This document shows positions 1 to 6,909 of a DNA stretch of 39,436 nt, one piece after another. Position 1 is the first letter of the stretch; every line of letters starts with the position of its first letter. Below the pieces are notes generated by a model that was given only the letters and a program-made list of their open reading frames with translations, had not been told where the DNA came from and made no database searches. This DNA comes from Ilumatobacter nonamiensis YM16-303 (lineage in GTDB: Bacteria; Actinomycetota; Acidimicrobiia; Acidimicrobiales; Ilumatobacteraceae), in the NCBI RefSeq assembly GCF_000350145.1, contig NZ_BAOL01000043.1, positions 1-39,436 on the forward strand. The letters run 5' to 3'. A program made the position numbers and the translations under genes.

Positions 1-52
1 CACGGAGCGCCGGAACAGATCACGAGAACGGGGTTGTAGGGTCGGGCGCTCT

Positions 53-967
53 ATGTCGGATTCGGGAGGAGTGGGTCGGGTCGTCGCTGGGATCGAGGGT
101 GGCGGGACGACGTTCAAGTGCGCCGCAGGCCGCGATCCCCTCGACCCGGATCTCGAGACGACGATCCCGACGACCGATCCGGAGACGACGCTCACGGCGG
201 TGGCCGACTTCCTGCGCGATGCCGAATCCCGCCTCGGCCCGATCGACGGAATCGGCGTGGCGATGTTCGGTCCGATCGAGATCCGTCCGACGAACGAACA
301 CTGCGGTCGAATCGGTCGGACCCCGAAGCTCGAGTGGCGTGAGGCGAACGTGCTCGAACCACTCCGTGCGTGGACCGACACCACCATCCGGTTGGACACC
401 GACGTCAACGGCGCCGCCCTCGCCGAGTCGGTCCACGGAGCCGGATCCGATGTCGAGTCGATCATCTACATCACGATCGGTACGGGGATCGGTGGCAGCT
501 ACGTCAGCGGCGGTCGCGTGCCGCCCGCCCTGGTGCACCCGGAGATGGGTCACATCTCGGTCCGCCGCCCACCGAACGACGAGTTCGCCGGAGTGTGTCC
601 GATTCACGGAGACTGCTGGGAAGGGCTCGCCTCCGGCACGGCTCTCGCTGCGCGGAACGGTTTGACCGGCGCCGAGATGACGGTGGACCAGCTCGCCGCT
701 GCAGTCGCTCACGAGGGCCGCGACCTCGGAGCGGGGATCGCCGAACTCGCACTCTCGACCGCGCCGCACCGGTTCGTGCTCGGCGGCGGCGTTGCGCAGA
801 TGACCGGTCTGCTCGACGCCGTCCGGATGCATGTGGCCACCGCGCTCGATGCGTACCCGGGCGTCGCCGCCCACCAGTCTCCCGACTACATCGTCACCTC
901 GCGACTCGACGGTCGTGCCGGGATCATCGGCGCAATGATGCTCGGAGTCGAGGCGGCTCTGTCCTGA
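53..967 (+). CDS. ROK-family sugar kinase, probable fructokinase
   Basis: Predicted cytosolic ATP-dependent hexose kinase of 304 aa, the usual ROK length. The N-terminal phosphate-binding loop IEGGGTTFK is at residues 14-22, and DTDVNGAA near 116-122 carries the probable catalytic aspartate D117. The signature HPEMGHI (162-168) is followed by CPIHGDCWEG (182-191). H167, C182, H185 and C188 fit the structural zinc site known from the fructokinase branch (Bacillus YdhR/GmuE type), which replaces the CxCGxxGC of glucokinases and NagC-like repressors. There is no N-terminal HTH, so it is an enzyme and not a ROK regulator. ATG at 53 follows a TAGGGT -10-like hexamer at 37-42, so the leader would be only a few bases. 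The assignment to fructose rests on the zinc motif and is an inference; mannose or another hexose is possible. Confidence 0.88.
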   Translation: MSDSGGVGRVVAGIEGGGTTFKCAAGRDPLDPDLETTIPTTDPETTLTAVADFLRDAESRLGPIDGIGVAMFGPIEIRPTNEHCGRIGRTPKLEWREANVLEPLRAWTDTTIRLDTDVNGAALAESVHGAGSDVESIIYITIGTGIGGSYVSGGRVPPALVHPEMGHISVRRPPNDEFAGVCPIHGDCWEGLASGTALAARNGLTGAEMTVDQLAAAVAHEGRDLGAGIAELALSTAPHRFVLGGGVAQMTGLLDAVRMHVATALDAYPGVAAHQSPDYIVTSRLDGRAGIIGAMMLGVEAALS

Positions 968-979
968 CGCGTCGGGAAC

Positions 980-1000
980 TCGCGTCGGCTTCGGACGCGA
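980..1000 (+). terminator. Hairpin after the ROK kinase
   Basis: TCGCGTC at 980-986 and GACGCGA at 994-1000 are perfect 7-bp inverted arms around a 7-nt loop, 13 nt after the kinase stop codon. No T-run follows. It could be a GC-rich tail-less terminator and lies between the kinase and the convergent glsB-like gene. Confidence 0.45.
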
Positions 1001-1051
1001 CCGCATCGTTTCCGGCCCAGCGCAATCGTTGGCGTGTGCTCGCGGCGGTCG

Positions 1052-1315
1052 TCAGGGGGTAGGGGAGCGTCGGGCGTCGATGGCCCGCCAGATCAGCAGG
1101 ACGATCACGGCGCCGATGATCGAGAAGATCACACCGCCCGGTTGCAGGGCTCCCTCGTCGGCGTCCCAACCGAAGAGCGCCCACGCCAGGAACCCTCCGG
1201 CGAACGAGCCGACGATGCCGAGCAGCACGGTCCACCAGAAACCGATCGCGTCGCGCCCGGGTACCAGCAGTCGAGCGAGGAACCCCGCCACGACACCGAT
1301 GAACAGCAAGTACAT
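1052..1315 (-). CDS. GlsB/YeaQ/YmgE-family small membrane protein
   Basis: Small integral membrane protein of 87 aa with the glycine-rich hydrophobic pattern of the transglycosylase-associated/YeaQ stress family. There are three hydrophobic segments: about 1-17 (LLFIGVVAGFLARLL), 26-48 (FWWTVLLGIVGSFAGGFLAW) and 60-78 (GGVIFSIIGAVIVLLIW). The family is linked to general stress responses, but its molecular role is unknown. The start is odd. The well-placed Shine-Dalgarno GGAGGAGA (complement of 1341-1348) serves a GTG at 1336, and that frame reaches an in-frame TAG after three codons. The ATG used here lies four codons after that TAG, with no ribosome-binding site of its own. The protein may therefore start by reinitiation or have lost its native start. 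Confidence 0.8.
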   Translation of the reverse strand: MYLLFIGVVAGFLARLLVPGRDAIGFWWTVLLGIVGSFAGGFLAWALFGWDADEGALQPGGVIFSIIGAVIVLLIWRAIDARRSPTP

Positions 1316-1350
1316 GATCGCCCACTAGTTGAACACGGTCTCTCCTCCGA

Positions 1351-1371
1351 ATGTGGGTGCCCGGCACATCA
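1351..1371 (-). repeat. Possible contracted copy of the 13-5-13 palindrome
   Basis: The plus-strand sequence ATGTGGGTGCCCGGCACAT at 1351-1369 keeps the core GGTGCCCGGCAC of the intergenic palindrome (identical to the core of the copy at 35350), but most of each arm is missing. On the minus strand it begins at the TGA of the small ORF at 1369-1515, as other copies begin at stop codons. The match is short, so this may be chance. Confidence 0.3.
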
Positions 1372-1515
1372 TCGCGCGACGGGGTGGCCGTGAGTGGGAA
1401 CGACCGATTCGGCGATGGGCATTCGAATCAGCTCCGTGATCTCGATGTTCGGCCTTTCGTCGACGCGCTGCGCCTGTACGTCGGATGCCGTGGTCAAGAC
1501 ATTGACAGCGAACAT
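1369..1515 (-). CDS. Possible 48-aa protein divergent from the HNH gene
   Basis: Unrecognised small ORF beginning MFAVNVLTTASDV and ending PTHGHPVAR. GC at third codon positions is about three quarters by hand count, close to the genes here. Its ATG lies inside the LexA box at 1509-1522, and a TATTAC hexamer on the minus strand ends six bases upstream, so it would be a leaderless message. It ends where a relative of the gene-end palindrome begins. There is no hydrophobic segment and no known domain. It may be chance, since the longer frame around it reads into the HNH gene. If real, it would share SOS control with that gene and could be co-transcribed with the GlsB-like gene downstream. Confidence 0.35.
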   Translation of the reverse strand: MFAVNVLTTASDVQAQRVDERPNIEITELIRMPIAESVVPTHGHPVAR

Positions 1516-1531
1516 ACGTTCGTAATACTGT
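1502..1531 (+). promoter_or_regulatory. Promoter with consensus SOS (LexA) box
   Basis: TTGACA (-35) is at 1502-1507 and TACTGT (-10) at 1526-1531, with an 18-bp spacer. Between them, CGAACATACGTTCG at 1509-1522 fully matches the Gram-positive/actinobacterial LexA operator CGAACRNRYGTTYG. The ATG of the HNH gene lies 7 nt after the -10, so the mRNA is predicted to be leaderless. LexA bound between the hexamers should block RNA polymerase, making the gene DNA-damage inducible. Confidence 0.85.
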
Positions 1532-1537
1532 CTCGGT

Positions 1538-3058
1538 ATGGACACAGGGTTCGTGGACGAGTTGGTCGCGATGCCGACCGCTGCACTCGACGAACTCCTG
1601 CGTGCGGCCGAGCTCGAACGTCGCGATGCCGAGGTCAAGCTCGCGCTGATCGCCTCGGTGGCGGAACAGCGTCAACAGTTCCTGTCCGACGGTCACCGGT
1701 CGATGGCGGGCTACCTGAAGGCCCATCTGAACTGCTCGGGCGCCGAGGCGAATCGGATCCGTCGCCGCGGCAAGCTGCTGAACGAGAAGGAGGGAGCGAT
1801 CGAGGCACTCGCGGCGGGGCGGGTGTCGATGAGCAACGCCGACGTGCTCGCGAAGGCGATCGCGCATCCACGCGTGGGTGACCGGGTCGGTGAGTTCGTG
1901 CCGACGCTGCTCGAACACGCTGAGCACTTTCCTCCGAAGGACTTCGGCGTGTTGGTCGACCGAGTGATCGCGAACGCCGATGCCGACGGTGCCCATCCGG
2001 ATGATGATCACGGGGCATGTGCCACGGTCACGGCCGGACCGGATGGCGTGTACATCAACGTCACCGGCGGGACCGCGCTCCAGGGCGCCGAGATGAAGGC
2101 GATCTTCGATCTGGCGGTCGAAGCGGAGTTCCGGAGGGATGTCGAGGCTCGCCGTATCGAGCATGGCGAGGCTGCCGACCAGCGTCCGCTGCCGCGATCC
2201 GCACGTCAGCGGCGTTTCGCTGCCCAGTACGCGATTCACATGGCGTACGTGTCGACTCCCGCCGATGCCCAACGCCCGGAGCCGATCGTGAACATCCTCT
2301 ACACCGCCGGGCGGGCGGGGAGCGCCCTGGCCGAGCACGGGTTGGCAGCCGACGACCACGTGTTCGACGCCCCGGAGAACGGCCTCGCCGTGGAAGACGC
2401 GGATGACCTCCTTGCCGGTCGGTGCGAGACCTCGACCGGCGTGACGATCGGTGATCACGCCGCGACAGCCGCGATGATTCGTGGACGAGTTCGGCGTGCC
2501 GTGATCGACACCGCCGGGGTCACGATCGATCTCGGGCCCCGCCGACGCCTGTTCGTCGGAGCTGCACGAGAAGCGGCGCAGTTGATCGCGCTCCGTTGTT
2601 CGCACCCGGGCTGTTCGATCCCCGCAGAATTCTGTGATGTCGACCACCTTCGACGTCACGCCGACGGTGGGCCGACCGACCAGCACAACGCGGGTCCGGG
2701 ATGTGGATCGCACAACCGTTTCAAGGAACGCGCCGGGCTCCGAAGTCGGCGGGCGGCGAACGGCCGCATCTACCTGATCCGGCCCGACGGCTCGGTCGTC
2801 CTCCCCGTCGGAGAACGACGACCCGACTGGGCCGAACCCGATCCCCGGCTCGATCCCCGGCTCGATCGACAGCCGGATCGACCGCCGGATCGTGCACCGC
2901 CGGGACCAGAACCTCCCGGGTTCGAGTCGATCACGTGGGGCGAGTTCATGGAGCGGCGCGACGAGCTGACGAGGGTCGCCGGAGGCGGTGCCGGGCACCA
3001 GAACGCCGTGTGGTCGATCGTTCGACTCGGCGTCGGCGACCTGCCGCTCACCGGCTGA
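1538..3058 (+). CDS. DUF222 / HNH endonuclease domain protein (13E12-repeat type), SOS-controlled
   Basis: Protein of 506 aa with an N-terminal DUF222 region (about 15-330), rich in helices and containing the typical GYLKAHLNCSGAEANR and GRVSMSNADVLAKA segments. A C-terminal HNH module lies at about 352-400: CSHPGCSIPAEFCDVDH, then HADGG, then CGSHNRFKE. The Cys pairs and the D-H and H-N-R residues of a zinc-stabilised HNH nuclease are all present, so it looks catalytically intact. This is the architecture of the mycobacterial REP13E12 family, some members of which are known LexA targets. The role is unknown; a DNA-processing function after damage or in mobile-element biology is an inference. 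The tail (about 435-454) is a low-complexity Asp/Pro/Arg stretch encoded by a 12-bp tandem repeat. The start is fixed by the leaderless promoter. Confidence 0.88.
   Translation: MDTGFVDELVAMPTAALDELLRAAELERRDAEVKLALIASVAEQRQQFLSDGHRSMAGYLKAHLNCSGAEANRIRRRGKLLNEKEGAIEALAAGRVSMSNADVLAKAIAHPRVGDRVGEFVPTLLEHAEHFPPKDFGVLVDRVIANADADGAHPDDDHGACATVTAGPDGVYINVTGGTALQGAEMKAIFDLAVEAEFRRDVEARRIEHGEAADQRPLPRSARQRRFAAQYAIHMAYVSTPADAQRPEPIVNILYTAGRAGSALAEHGLAADDHVFDAPENGLAVEDADDLLAGRCETSTGVTIGDHAATAAMIRGRVRRAVIDTAGVTIDLGPRRRLFVGAAREAAQLIALRCSHPGCSIPAEFCDVDHLRRHADGGPTDQHNAGPGCGSHNRFKERAGLRSRRAANGRIYLIRPDGSVVLPVGERRPDWAEPDPRLDPRLDRQPDRPPDRAPPGPEPPGFESITWGEFMERRDELTRVAGGGAGHQNAVWSIVRLGVGDLPLTG
2840..2899 (+). 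repeat. 12-bp tandem repeat inside the HNH gene
   Basis: Five consecutive 12-bp units start with GATC at 2840, 2852, 2864, 2876 and 2888. The first two are identical (GATCCCCGGCTC) and the rest have diverged. In frame they encode the four-residue period DPRL, DPRL, DRQP, DRPP, DRAP, forming a probably disordered linker. Copy number may vary between strains. Confidence 0.8.
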
Positions 3059-3095
3059 CGGATCGTCGACCGCCGTCTCGCTCGGGCTTCCCGCC

Positions 3096-3269
3096 TCAGG
3101 CTTCGACGATGCCGGCGCGAATCGCGCGGGCCACGTCGTCGGGAACTTCGCTCATGCCGTGCGCCGACGCGGCGTGCGCGGCCGCAGCGGCCATCACGTC
3201 GTCGTCGGTTTCACCGGTCACCACTCCGTCGCATCCGTCGACGACGTCGCCACAGGAAAACTTCTTCAT
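3096..3269 (-). CDS. DUF1059-family small protein
   Basis: Protein of 57 aa starting MKKFSCGDVVDGCDGVV, followed by GETDDDVMAAAAAHAASAHGM. This is the typical DUF1059 layout: a Lys-Phe-x-Cys-Gly start, a second cysteine, and a helix ending in AAxHAxxAHGM. The Cys/His pattern suggests a small metal-binding or redox-active fold, but no function is established. The ATG at 3269 is preceded on the minus strand by GGAGCGAACG, a usable Shine-Dalgarno, which is why the longer in-frame start at 3311 is rejected. A second small gene of similar build lies just upstream on the same strand. Confidence 0.78.
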   Translation of the reverse strand: MKKFSCGDVVDGCDGVVTGETDDDVMAAAAAHAASAHGMSEVPDDVARAIRAGIVEA

Positions 3270-3321
3270 CGTTCGCTCCTCGATCGGCGGCACTCCGGAG
3301 GAGCGACGCAACGTACGGAGA

Positions 3322-3477
3322 TCAGTTCGGATGAGTCATGGAACGCGCTTGTTCGTCGCTCAGGTCCATGTCGTGCACCGACCGCGCGTGTGACTGCGCC
3401 TCGGCGACGACCGCATCCTCGTCGATGCCGCGTAGCACGGTTCCGCAGGGGCACTCGATCGTGTGTCCGCTCATCAT
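3322..3477 (-). CDS. Second small DUF1059-like protein
   Basis: Protein of 51 aa, MMSGHTIECPCGTVLRGIDE followed by a helix with HARSVHDMDLS and a charged C-terminus. It keeps the CxCG plus C-terminal helix with HxxxxH layout of DUF1059 proteins but diverges from its neighbour. A near-perfect Shine-Dalgarno AGGAGGT lies just upstream. Two consecutive ATGs (3477 and 3474) are available and the second has better spacing. The longer frame upstream is antisense to the BTAD gene and is a shadow. It probably forms a small operon with the gene at 3096-3269. Function unknown. Confidence 0.65.
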   Translation of the reverse strand: MMSGHTIECPCGTVLRGIDEDAVVAEAQSHARSVHDMDLSDEQARSMTHPN

Positions 3478-3534
3478 CTGACCTCCTGTGTGGCAACCTA
3501 CGGAACCGGACTTGGGGGGATCGTTGGTGAAAGC

Positions 3535-4296
3535 TTGGCACGTCTGTATCTGACCGGGGGACTGGTGATGGAGGGCCCGGGCGGTGGCTTCGGCGAAGCC
3601 GATCTTCCCGGGCCGCAGGCGAGAGTCGCCCTCGTCGCGCTCGTCGTCGAGCGTCGGCCGATCTCCCACGACGCACTCGCCGACATCGTGTGGGACGGCG
3701 ATCCGCCAGTCCAGTGGAAGTCGGCGCTCGCCGCGTTGGTGTCGAAGATTCGCTCGCTGATCACCGGGATCGGAATGGACGGATCGGCGATCGTGGTATC
3801 CGCCGGCGGCAGCTACGGATTCGCGGCGCCACCCGAAACCTGGATCGACCTGGAGCACGCTGCAGCGGCGCTCGACCGTGCCGAGGGGGCACTGCGCCAC
3901 GGACGACTCGAAGATGCGGTGCAGGAGGCAACCGTTGCGGCCTCCATCTTCCGTCGGCCGCTGCTGGCGGGTGCGGAGTGTTCATGGCTCGACGCGGCCC
4001 GGGAGCGCCAGCGCGATGCGCGCCATCGGGCGTTGGTCACCCTGGCGAGTGGCTGGCAGCGCCTCGGCGATCACCAGCTCGCCTCCGTCGTGGCCGAAAC
4101 CGCCGTGACGACCGACCCCTATCGCGAGACGGGACACCGACTGCTGATCGAGGCGCACCGTGATCGGGGCGACAGCGGCGCAGCGCTGCGTGCACTCCAG
4201 CGATGCGAACAGATCTTCACCGAGGAGCTCGGTGTCCATCTGTCACCGGAGACGGTGGCGCTCGCCGATCAGGTCCGACTCCCCGCCACCCGCTGA
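3535..4296 (+). CDS. BTAD-domain transcriptional regulator (SARP/AfsR-like)
   Basis: About 253 aa from a proposed TTG start. The N-terminal part (about 1-95) reads as an OmpR-type winged helix: a first strand LYLTGG, then QARVALVALVVERRPISHDALADIVW and KSALAALVSKIRSLI. A bacterial transcriptional activator domain of TPR-like helices follows (WIDLEHAAAALDRAEGALRHGRLEDAV to the C-terminus, including ALRALQRCEQIFTEELGVHLSPET). There is no ATPase or TPR extension, so it is a small standalone SARP-type regulator. The start is uncertain: a GTG at 3463 would overlap the divergent small gene, and TTG at 3535 gives a first strand of family-typical position with GGTGAA upstream. Target genes are unknown; the downstream usp gene is a candidate. 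Confidence 0.7.
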   Translation: MARLYLTGGLVMEGPGGGFGEADLPGPQARVALVALVVERRPISHDALADIVWDGDPPVQWKSALAALVSKIRSLITGIGMDGSAIVVSAGGSYGFAAPPETWIDLEHAAAALDRAEGALRHGRLEDAVQEATVAASIFRRPLLAGAECSWLDAARERQRDARHRALVTLASGWQRLGDHQLASVVAETAVTTDPYRETGHRLLIEAHRDRGDSGAALRALQRCEQIFTEELGVHLSPETVALADQVRLPATR

Positions 4297-4354
4297 CCCA
4301 GCCGACCCCGCGAGTTCGGGACGTTCGGCCTTCACGGCGACGAGCAACGATCGA

Positions 4355-4360
4355 TACCGT
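4355..4360 (+). promoter_or_regulatory. -10 element of a leaderless promoter for the usp gene
   Basis: TACCGT ends 7 nt before the GTG at 4368. This matches the TAnnnT-N6/7-start pattern seen at several other genes in the window and is the reason for choosing that start. No clear -35 is visible. Confidence 0.5.
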
Positions 4361-4367
4361 GCAGTGG

Positions 4368-5252
4368 GTGAGCGAACGGAACGCATCGCCGGAGCAGGTT
4401 TCCCGATGGATGGTCGGCGTCGATGGCTCTCACAACGCGGCGTCCGCGTTGCGCTGGGCTGTCGCGGCCGCCGCCGAGATGACCGGCGATGTCGTTCCCG
4501 TGTGCGTGTGGCATGTCCCGCTCCCCATCTTCGCTCTCGCCGGCCGCCGGGCCATCGATGTGGATCGCGCCGGAATCGAAGCGAGCACGAATGTCGCCGC
4601 GACAGCCAGTATCGAGATGGCCGCCGAGGAGCACGGAGCCGGGTTCGAGGTCGGCGAGTTGTCGTCGGTCGAGGGGCATCCGTCAGAAGTACTCGTCGAT
4701 CTGACCGGCGACGGGGACGCGGTCGTGGTCGGACGTCGCGGCATCGGCCAGATCCGCCATCGGCTGCTCGGCTCGGTCAGCCGCGACCTCGCGACCAACG
4801 CACGCGGTCCCGTCGTGATCGTGCCCGACGGATGGGAGCCACGGCCGATTCGATCGGTCGTGGTGGGTTTCGACGGGAGTGATCATGCGAAGGCGGCACT
4901 GGCCTGGACGTTGGCGAACGCGCCGACCGAGGCGCGCGTCGAGGCGCTGATCGCGATCGACCTCATGCCGTGGCTGCAACCCGAACTCGTACTCGAACGC
5001 CACGGCGACGACGTTGCCGCCGCCGAGGATCGCATCCGAGCTGCGGCCGCCGAGGTGGACCCCGATGGCCGGGCGGCGCAGAGGATCGTGCTCCACAGTC
5101 CGAAGCAGGCGTTGGCCGAGGCGATGAGCGATGCCGACCTGGTGGTCGTGGGTCCGCGGGGGATGGGCGCGATCGGCCGCTCGGTGCTCGGTTCGGTGAC
5201 GACGTGGCTGCTGCAGGACGCGGCCTGCCCCGTTGCCGTGGTGCCGAGCTGA
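4368..5252 (+). CDS. Universal stress protein with two UspA domains
   Basis: About 294 aa with two tandem UspA folds. Domain 1 starts WMVGVDGSHNAASALRWAV and ends with VVGRRGIGQIRHRLLGSVS. Domain 2 starts SVVVGFDGSDHAKAALAWTL and ends with VVGPRGMGAIGRSVLGSVT. Both halves carry the nucleotide-binding signature GxxG-x9-GS, so both should bind ATP. Tandem UspA proteins are common in actinobacteria and are linked to starvation, hypoxia and redox stress. GTG at 4368 is chosen because a TACCGT hexamer ends 7 nt upstream. The longer frame from 4203 overlaps the BTAD gene. Convergent with the PNPOx gene. Confidence 0.88.
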   Translation: MSERNASPEQVSRWMVGVDGSHNAASALRWAVAAAAEMTGDVVPVCVWHVPLPIFALAGRRAIDVDRAGIEASTNVAATASIEMAAEEHGAGFEVGELSSVEGHPSEVLVDLTGDGDAVVVGRRGIGQIRHRLLGSVSRDLATNARGPVVIVPDGWEPRPIRSVVVGFDGSDHAKAALAWTLANAPTEARVEALIAIDLMPWLQPELVLERHGDDVAAAEDRIRAAAAEVDPDGRAAQRIVLHSPKQALAEAMSDADLVVVGPRGMGAIGRSVLGSVTTWLLQDAACPVAVVPS

Positions 5253-5273
5253 CTCGTCCGGAGCCGAGTCAGC
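5248..5273. terminator. Bidirectional hairpin between usp and the PNPOx gene
   Basis: GCTGACTCG (5248-5256) and CGAGTCAGC (5265-5273) are perfect 9-bp inverted arms around an 8-nt loop. The TGA of the usp gene lies inside the left arm, and the stop of the opposing gene starts 6 nt beyond the right arm. No T-run is present on either side. It is probably a shared tail-less terminator. Confidence 0.6.
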
Positions 5274-5279
5274 CGACGT

Positions 5280-5804
5280 TCAGGACGGACGGATCTTCGA
5301 GGCGCCGGGATGGTATTCGGCGCCGGGCTCCGGGACGACCGCTCCCGGCTTCGCGTCGACGGGCTTCCAGCCGATCGACGAGTCGGCCCGGATCGTGTCG
5401 AGGATGTGGAACCTGCGGCCGGTGACCTCGTGGGGCGTGATGCGGACGAAGTTGGGCTTCGGATCGGCGGCCCACGGGAACAACGGGAGGTCCTCGGCGT
5501 CGAAGACCTCCTCCATCCGCTCGACCTGGTCGGCCCATCCCTTCACGACGACGCTCCACGCCACGCGTTCGGTCGGAAGGTAGCCGTCGATCTCGAAGGC
5601 GACATGATGCATCAGGGCGGCTGCCGCGAACTTCGTCCCCGCGCCGGTGCGGAACACGATGGTGCCGTCGTCGACCACGTAGTTCACCGGGTAGATGTCC
5701 GGCCGACCCGCGACATCGACGGCGAGTCGACCCACGGTCGTCTCGTCCAGCAGCCGCCAGCACTCGGTGTCGCTGAGGATTTCGGGGGCGTACTCGTTGC
5801 TCAT
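5280..5804 (-). CDS. Pyridoxamine 5'-phosphate oxidase-fold flavoprotein
   Basis: Protein of 174 aa with the split-barrel FMN/F420-binding fold. The opening ILSDTECWRLLDETTVGRLAV, then PDIYPVNYVVDDGTIVFRTGAGTK and HHVAFEIDGY, is characteristic of the Pyridox_ox_2/nitroreductase-like group that reduces small substrates or detoxifies nitro compounds. It is not the vitamin B6 enzyme, as the PdxH C-terminal substrate motif is absent. The C-terminal 40 aa is Pro/Gly-rich and probably loose. The ATG at 5804 has GGAG close upstream. Substrate and cofactor (FMN or F420) cannot be told from sequence alone. Confidence 0.82.
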   Translation of the reverse strand: MSNEYAPEILSDTECWRLLDETTVGRLAVDVAGRPDIYPVNYVVDDGTIVFRTGAGTKFAAAALMHHVAFEIDGYLPTERVAWSVVVKGWADQVERMEEVFDAEDLPLFPWAADPKPNFVRITPHEVTGRRFHILDTIRADSSIGWKPVDAKPGAVVPEPGAEYHPGASKIRPS

Positions 5805-5893
5805 GACTCCATCGAAGCGCAGTTCGGATCGTCGTGCCAGGGTCCAAGGTCACGTTGTTCGGTCGCATCGGGCGTTCCGGCCAGAATCGGGGG

Positions 5894-6883
5894 ATGCCAC
5901 GTCTCGTGATGTTCTCGACCAAGCCCTACGACCAGCGGGGATTCGACTCCGAGGCGGTCGGTCGTCAGGTCGAGATCGAGTATCTGGAGACGCGCATGGA
6001 CGTCCACACCGTCGCTCTCGCTCAGGGCGCCGATGCGGTGTGCATCTTCGTGAACGACGACGCATCGGAACCGGTGCTCGAGGCGCTCGCGAACGGTGGG
6101 ACGAAGATCGTGGCCCTCCGGTGTGCCGGGTTCAACAACGTCGACCTCGATGCGGCAGGTCGGCTCGGGATCACGGTCGTGCGGGTTCCCTCGTACTCGC
6201 CGAATGCCGTCGCCGAGCACACGATCGCGTTGATCCTCAGCCTGAACCGCCACATCCATCGTGCGTACAACCGCGTGCGGGACGGGAACTTCGCGCTCGA
6301 CGGGCTGGTCGGATTCGACGTGGCCGGCACGACCGCGGCGGTGATCGGCACCGGTCAGATCGGCATGATCGTGGCGCGATTGCTGTGGCACTTCCGGTGC
6401 GACGTGGTCGCCGTCGACCCGTACCGGGACCAGCATCTGCTCGACCTCGGCGTCGAGTACGTCGAACTCGACGAGGCGCTGGAGCGGTCCGACATCGTCA
6501 CGCTGAACTGTCCGCTCGTCGACGAGACGCATCACCTCATCGACGCGGAGGCGATCGCCAAGATGAAGCCGGGTGCGATGCTCGTCAACACCGGTCGGGG
6601 TGCGCTGATCGACACGGTCGCCGTGCTCGACGGTCTCAAGTCGGGTCAGGTCGGATCGCTCGCCCTCGATGTGTACGAGGAGGAGGGCGAACTGTTCTTC
6701 GAGGACCGCAGCGCCGAGATCATCGACGATGACGTGTTCGCCCGACTGTTGACGCTGCCCAACGTGTTGATCACCGCGCACCAGGCGTTCTTGACGCGAG
6801 AGGCGCTCGGAGCGATCGCCGAGACGACGATCGCCAACGTGCTCACGGTCGCTTCCGGATCGACCTCACCGAACCAGCTGTAG
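5894..6883 (+). CDS. ldhA: D-lactate dehydrogenase (LdhA type)
   Basis: NAD-dependent 2-hydroxyacid dehydrogenase of 329 aa, closely patterned on the fermentative D-lactate dehydrogenase. Landmarks are MFSTKPYDQ at the N-terminus, EAVGRQVEIEYLETR, ADAVCIFVNDDASEPVLE, then ALRCAGFNNVDLDAA (substrate-binding and catalytic Arg region). The Rossmann motif VIGTGQIG follows, then VNTGRGALID, the LFFEDRSAEIIDDDVFARL segment typical of LdhA, and TAHQAFLTREAL with the catalytic His. It interconverts pyruvate and D-lactate. The ATG at 5894 gives the family-typical first strand; 20 codons of upstream frame are ignored. In an otherwise respiratory-looking gene set it may serve redox balance under oxygen limitation, which is an inference. 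Confidence 0.92.
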   Translation: MPRLVMFSTKPYDQRGFDSEAVGRQVEIEYLETRMDVHTVALAQGADAVCIFVNDDASEPVLEALANGGTKIVALRCAGFNNVDLDAAGRLGITVVRVPSYSPNAVAEHTIALILSLNRHIHRAYNRVRDGNFALDGLVGFDVAGTTAAVIGTGQIGMIVARLLWHFRCDVVAVDPYRDQHLLDLGVEYVELDEALERSDIVTLNCPLVDETHHLIDAEAIAKMKPGAMLVNTGRGALIDTVAVLDGLKSGQVGSLALDVYEEEGELFFEDRSAEIIDDDVFARLLTLPNVLITAHQAFLTREALGAIAETTIANVLTVASGSTSPNQL

Positions 6884-6909
6884 GCAACCGGCCCGCTCGC
6901 CGAACGGGA

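Noticed and set aside
20-1006. Long minus-strand frame opposite the ROK kinase
   Set aside because: Shadow of the kinase gene, which has intact ROK motifs; the shadow has none.
2987-2999. GGTGCCGGGCACC inside the HNH coding region, the reverse complement of a palindrome core
   Set aside because: It is only 13 bp, lies within a coding frame (Gly-Ala-Gly-His), has no arms of the family sequence and no stop-codon context. Probably chance.
3059-3095. Terminator between the HNH gene and the convergent DUF1059 gene
   Set aside because: The 37-bp gap shows no inverted repeat longer than 4-5 bp.
6884-6909. Terminator between convergent ldhA and WS/DGAT genes
   Set aside because: Only 4-bp complementary arms (CCCG/CGGG) with a long loop; too weak to call.
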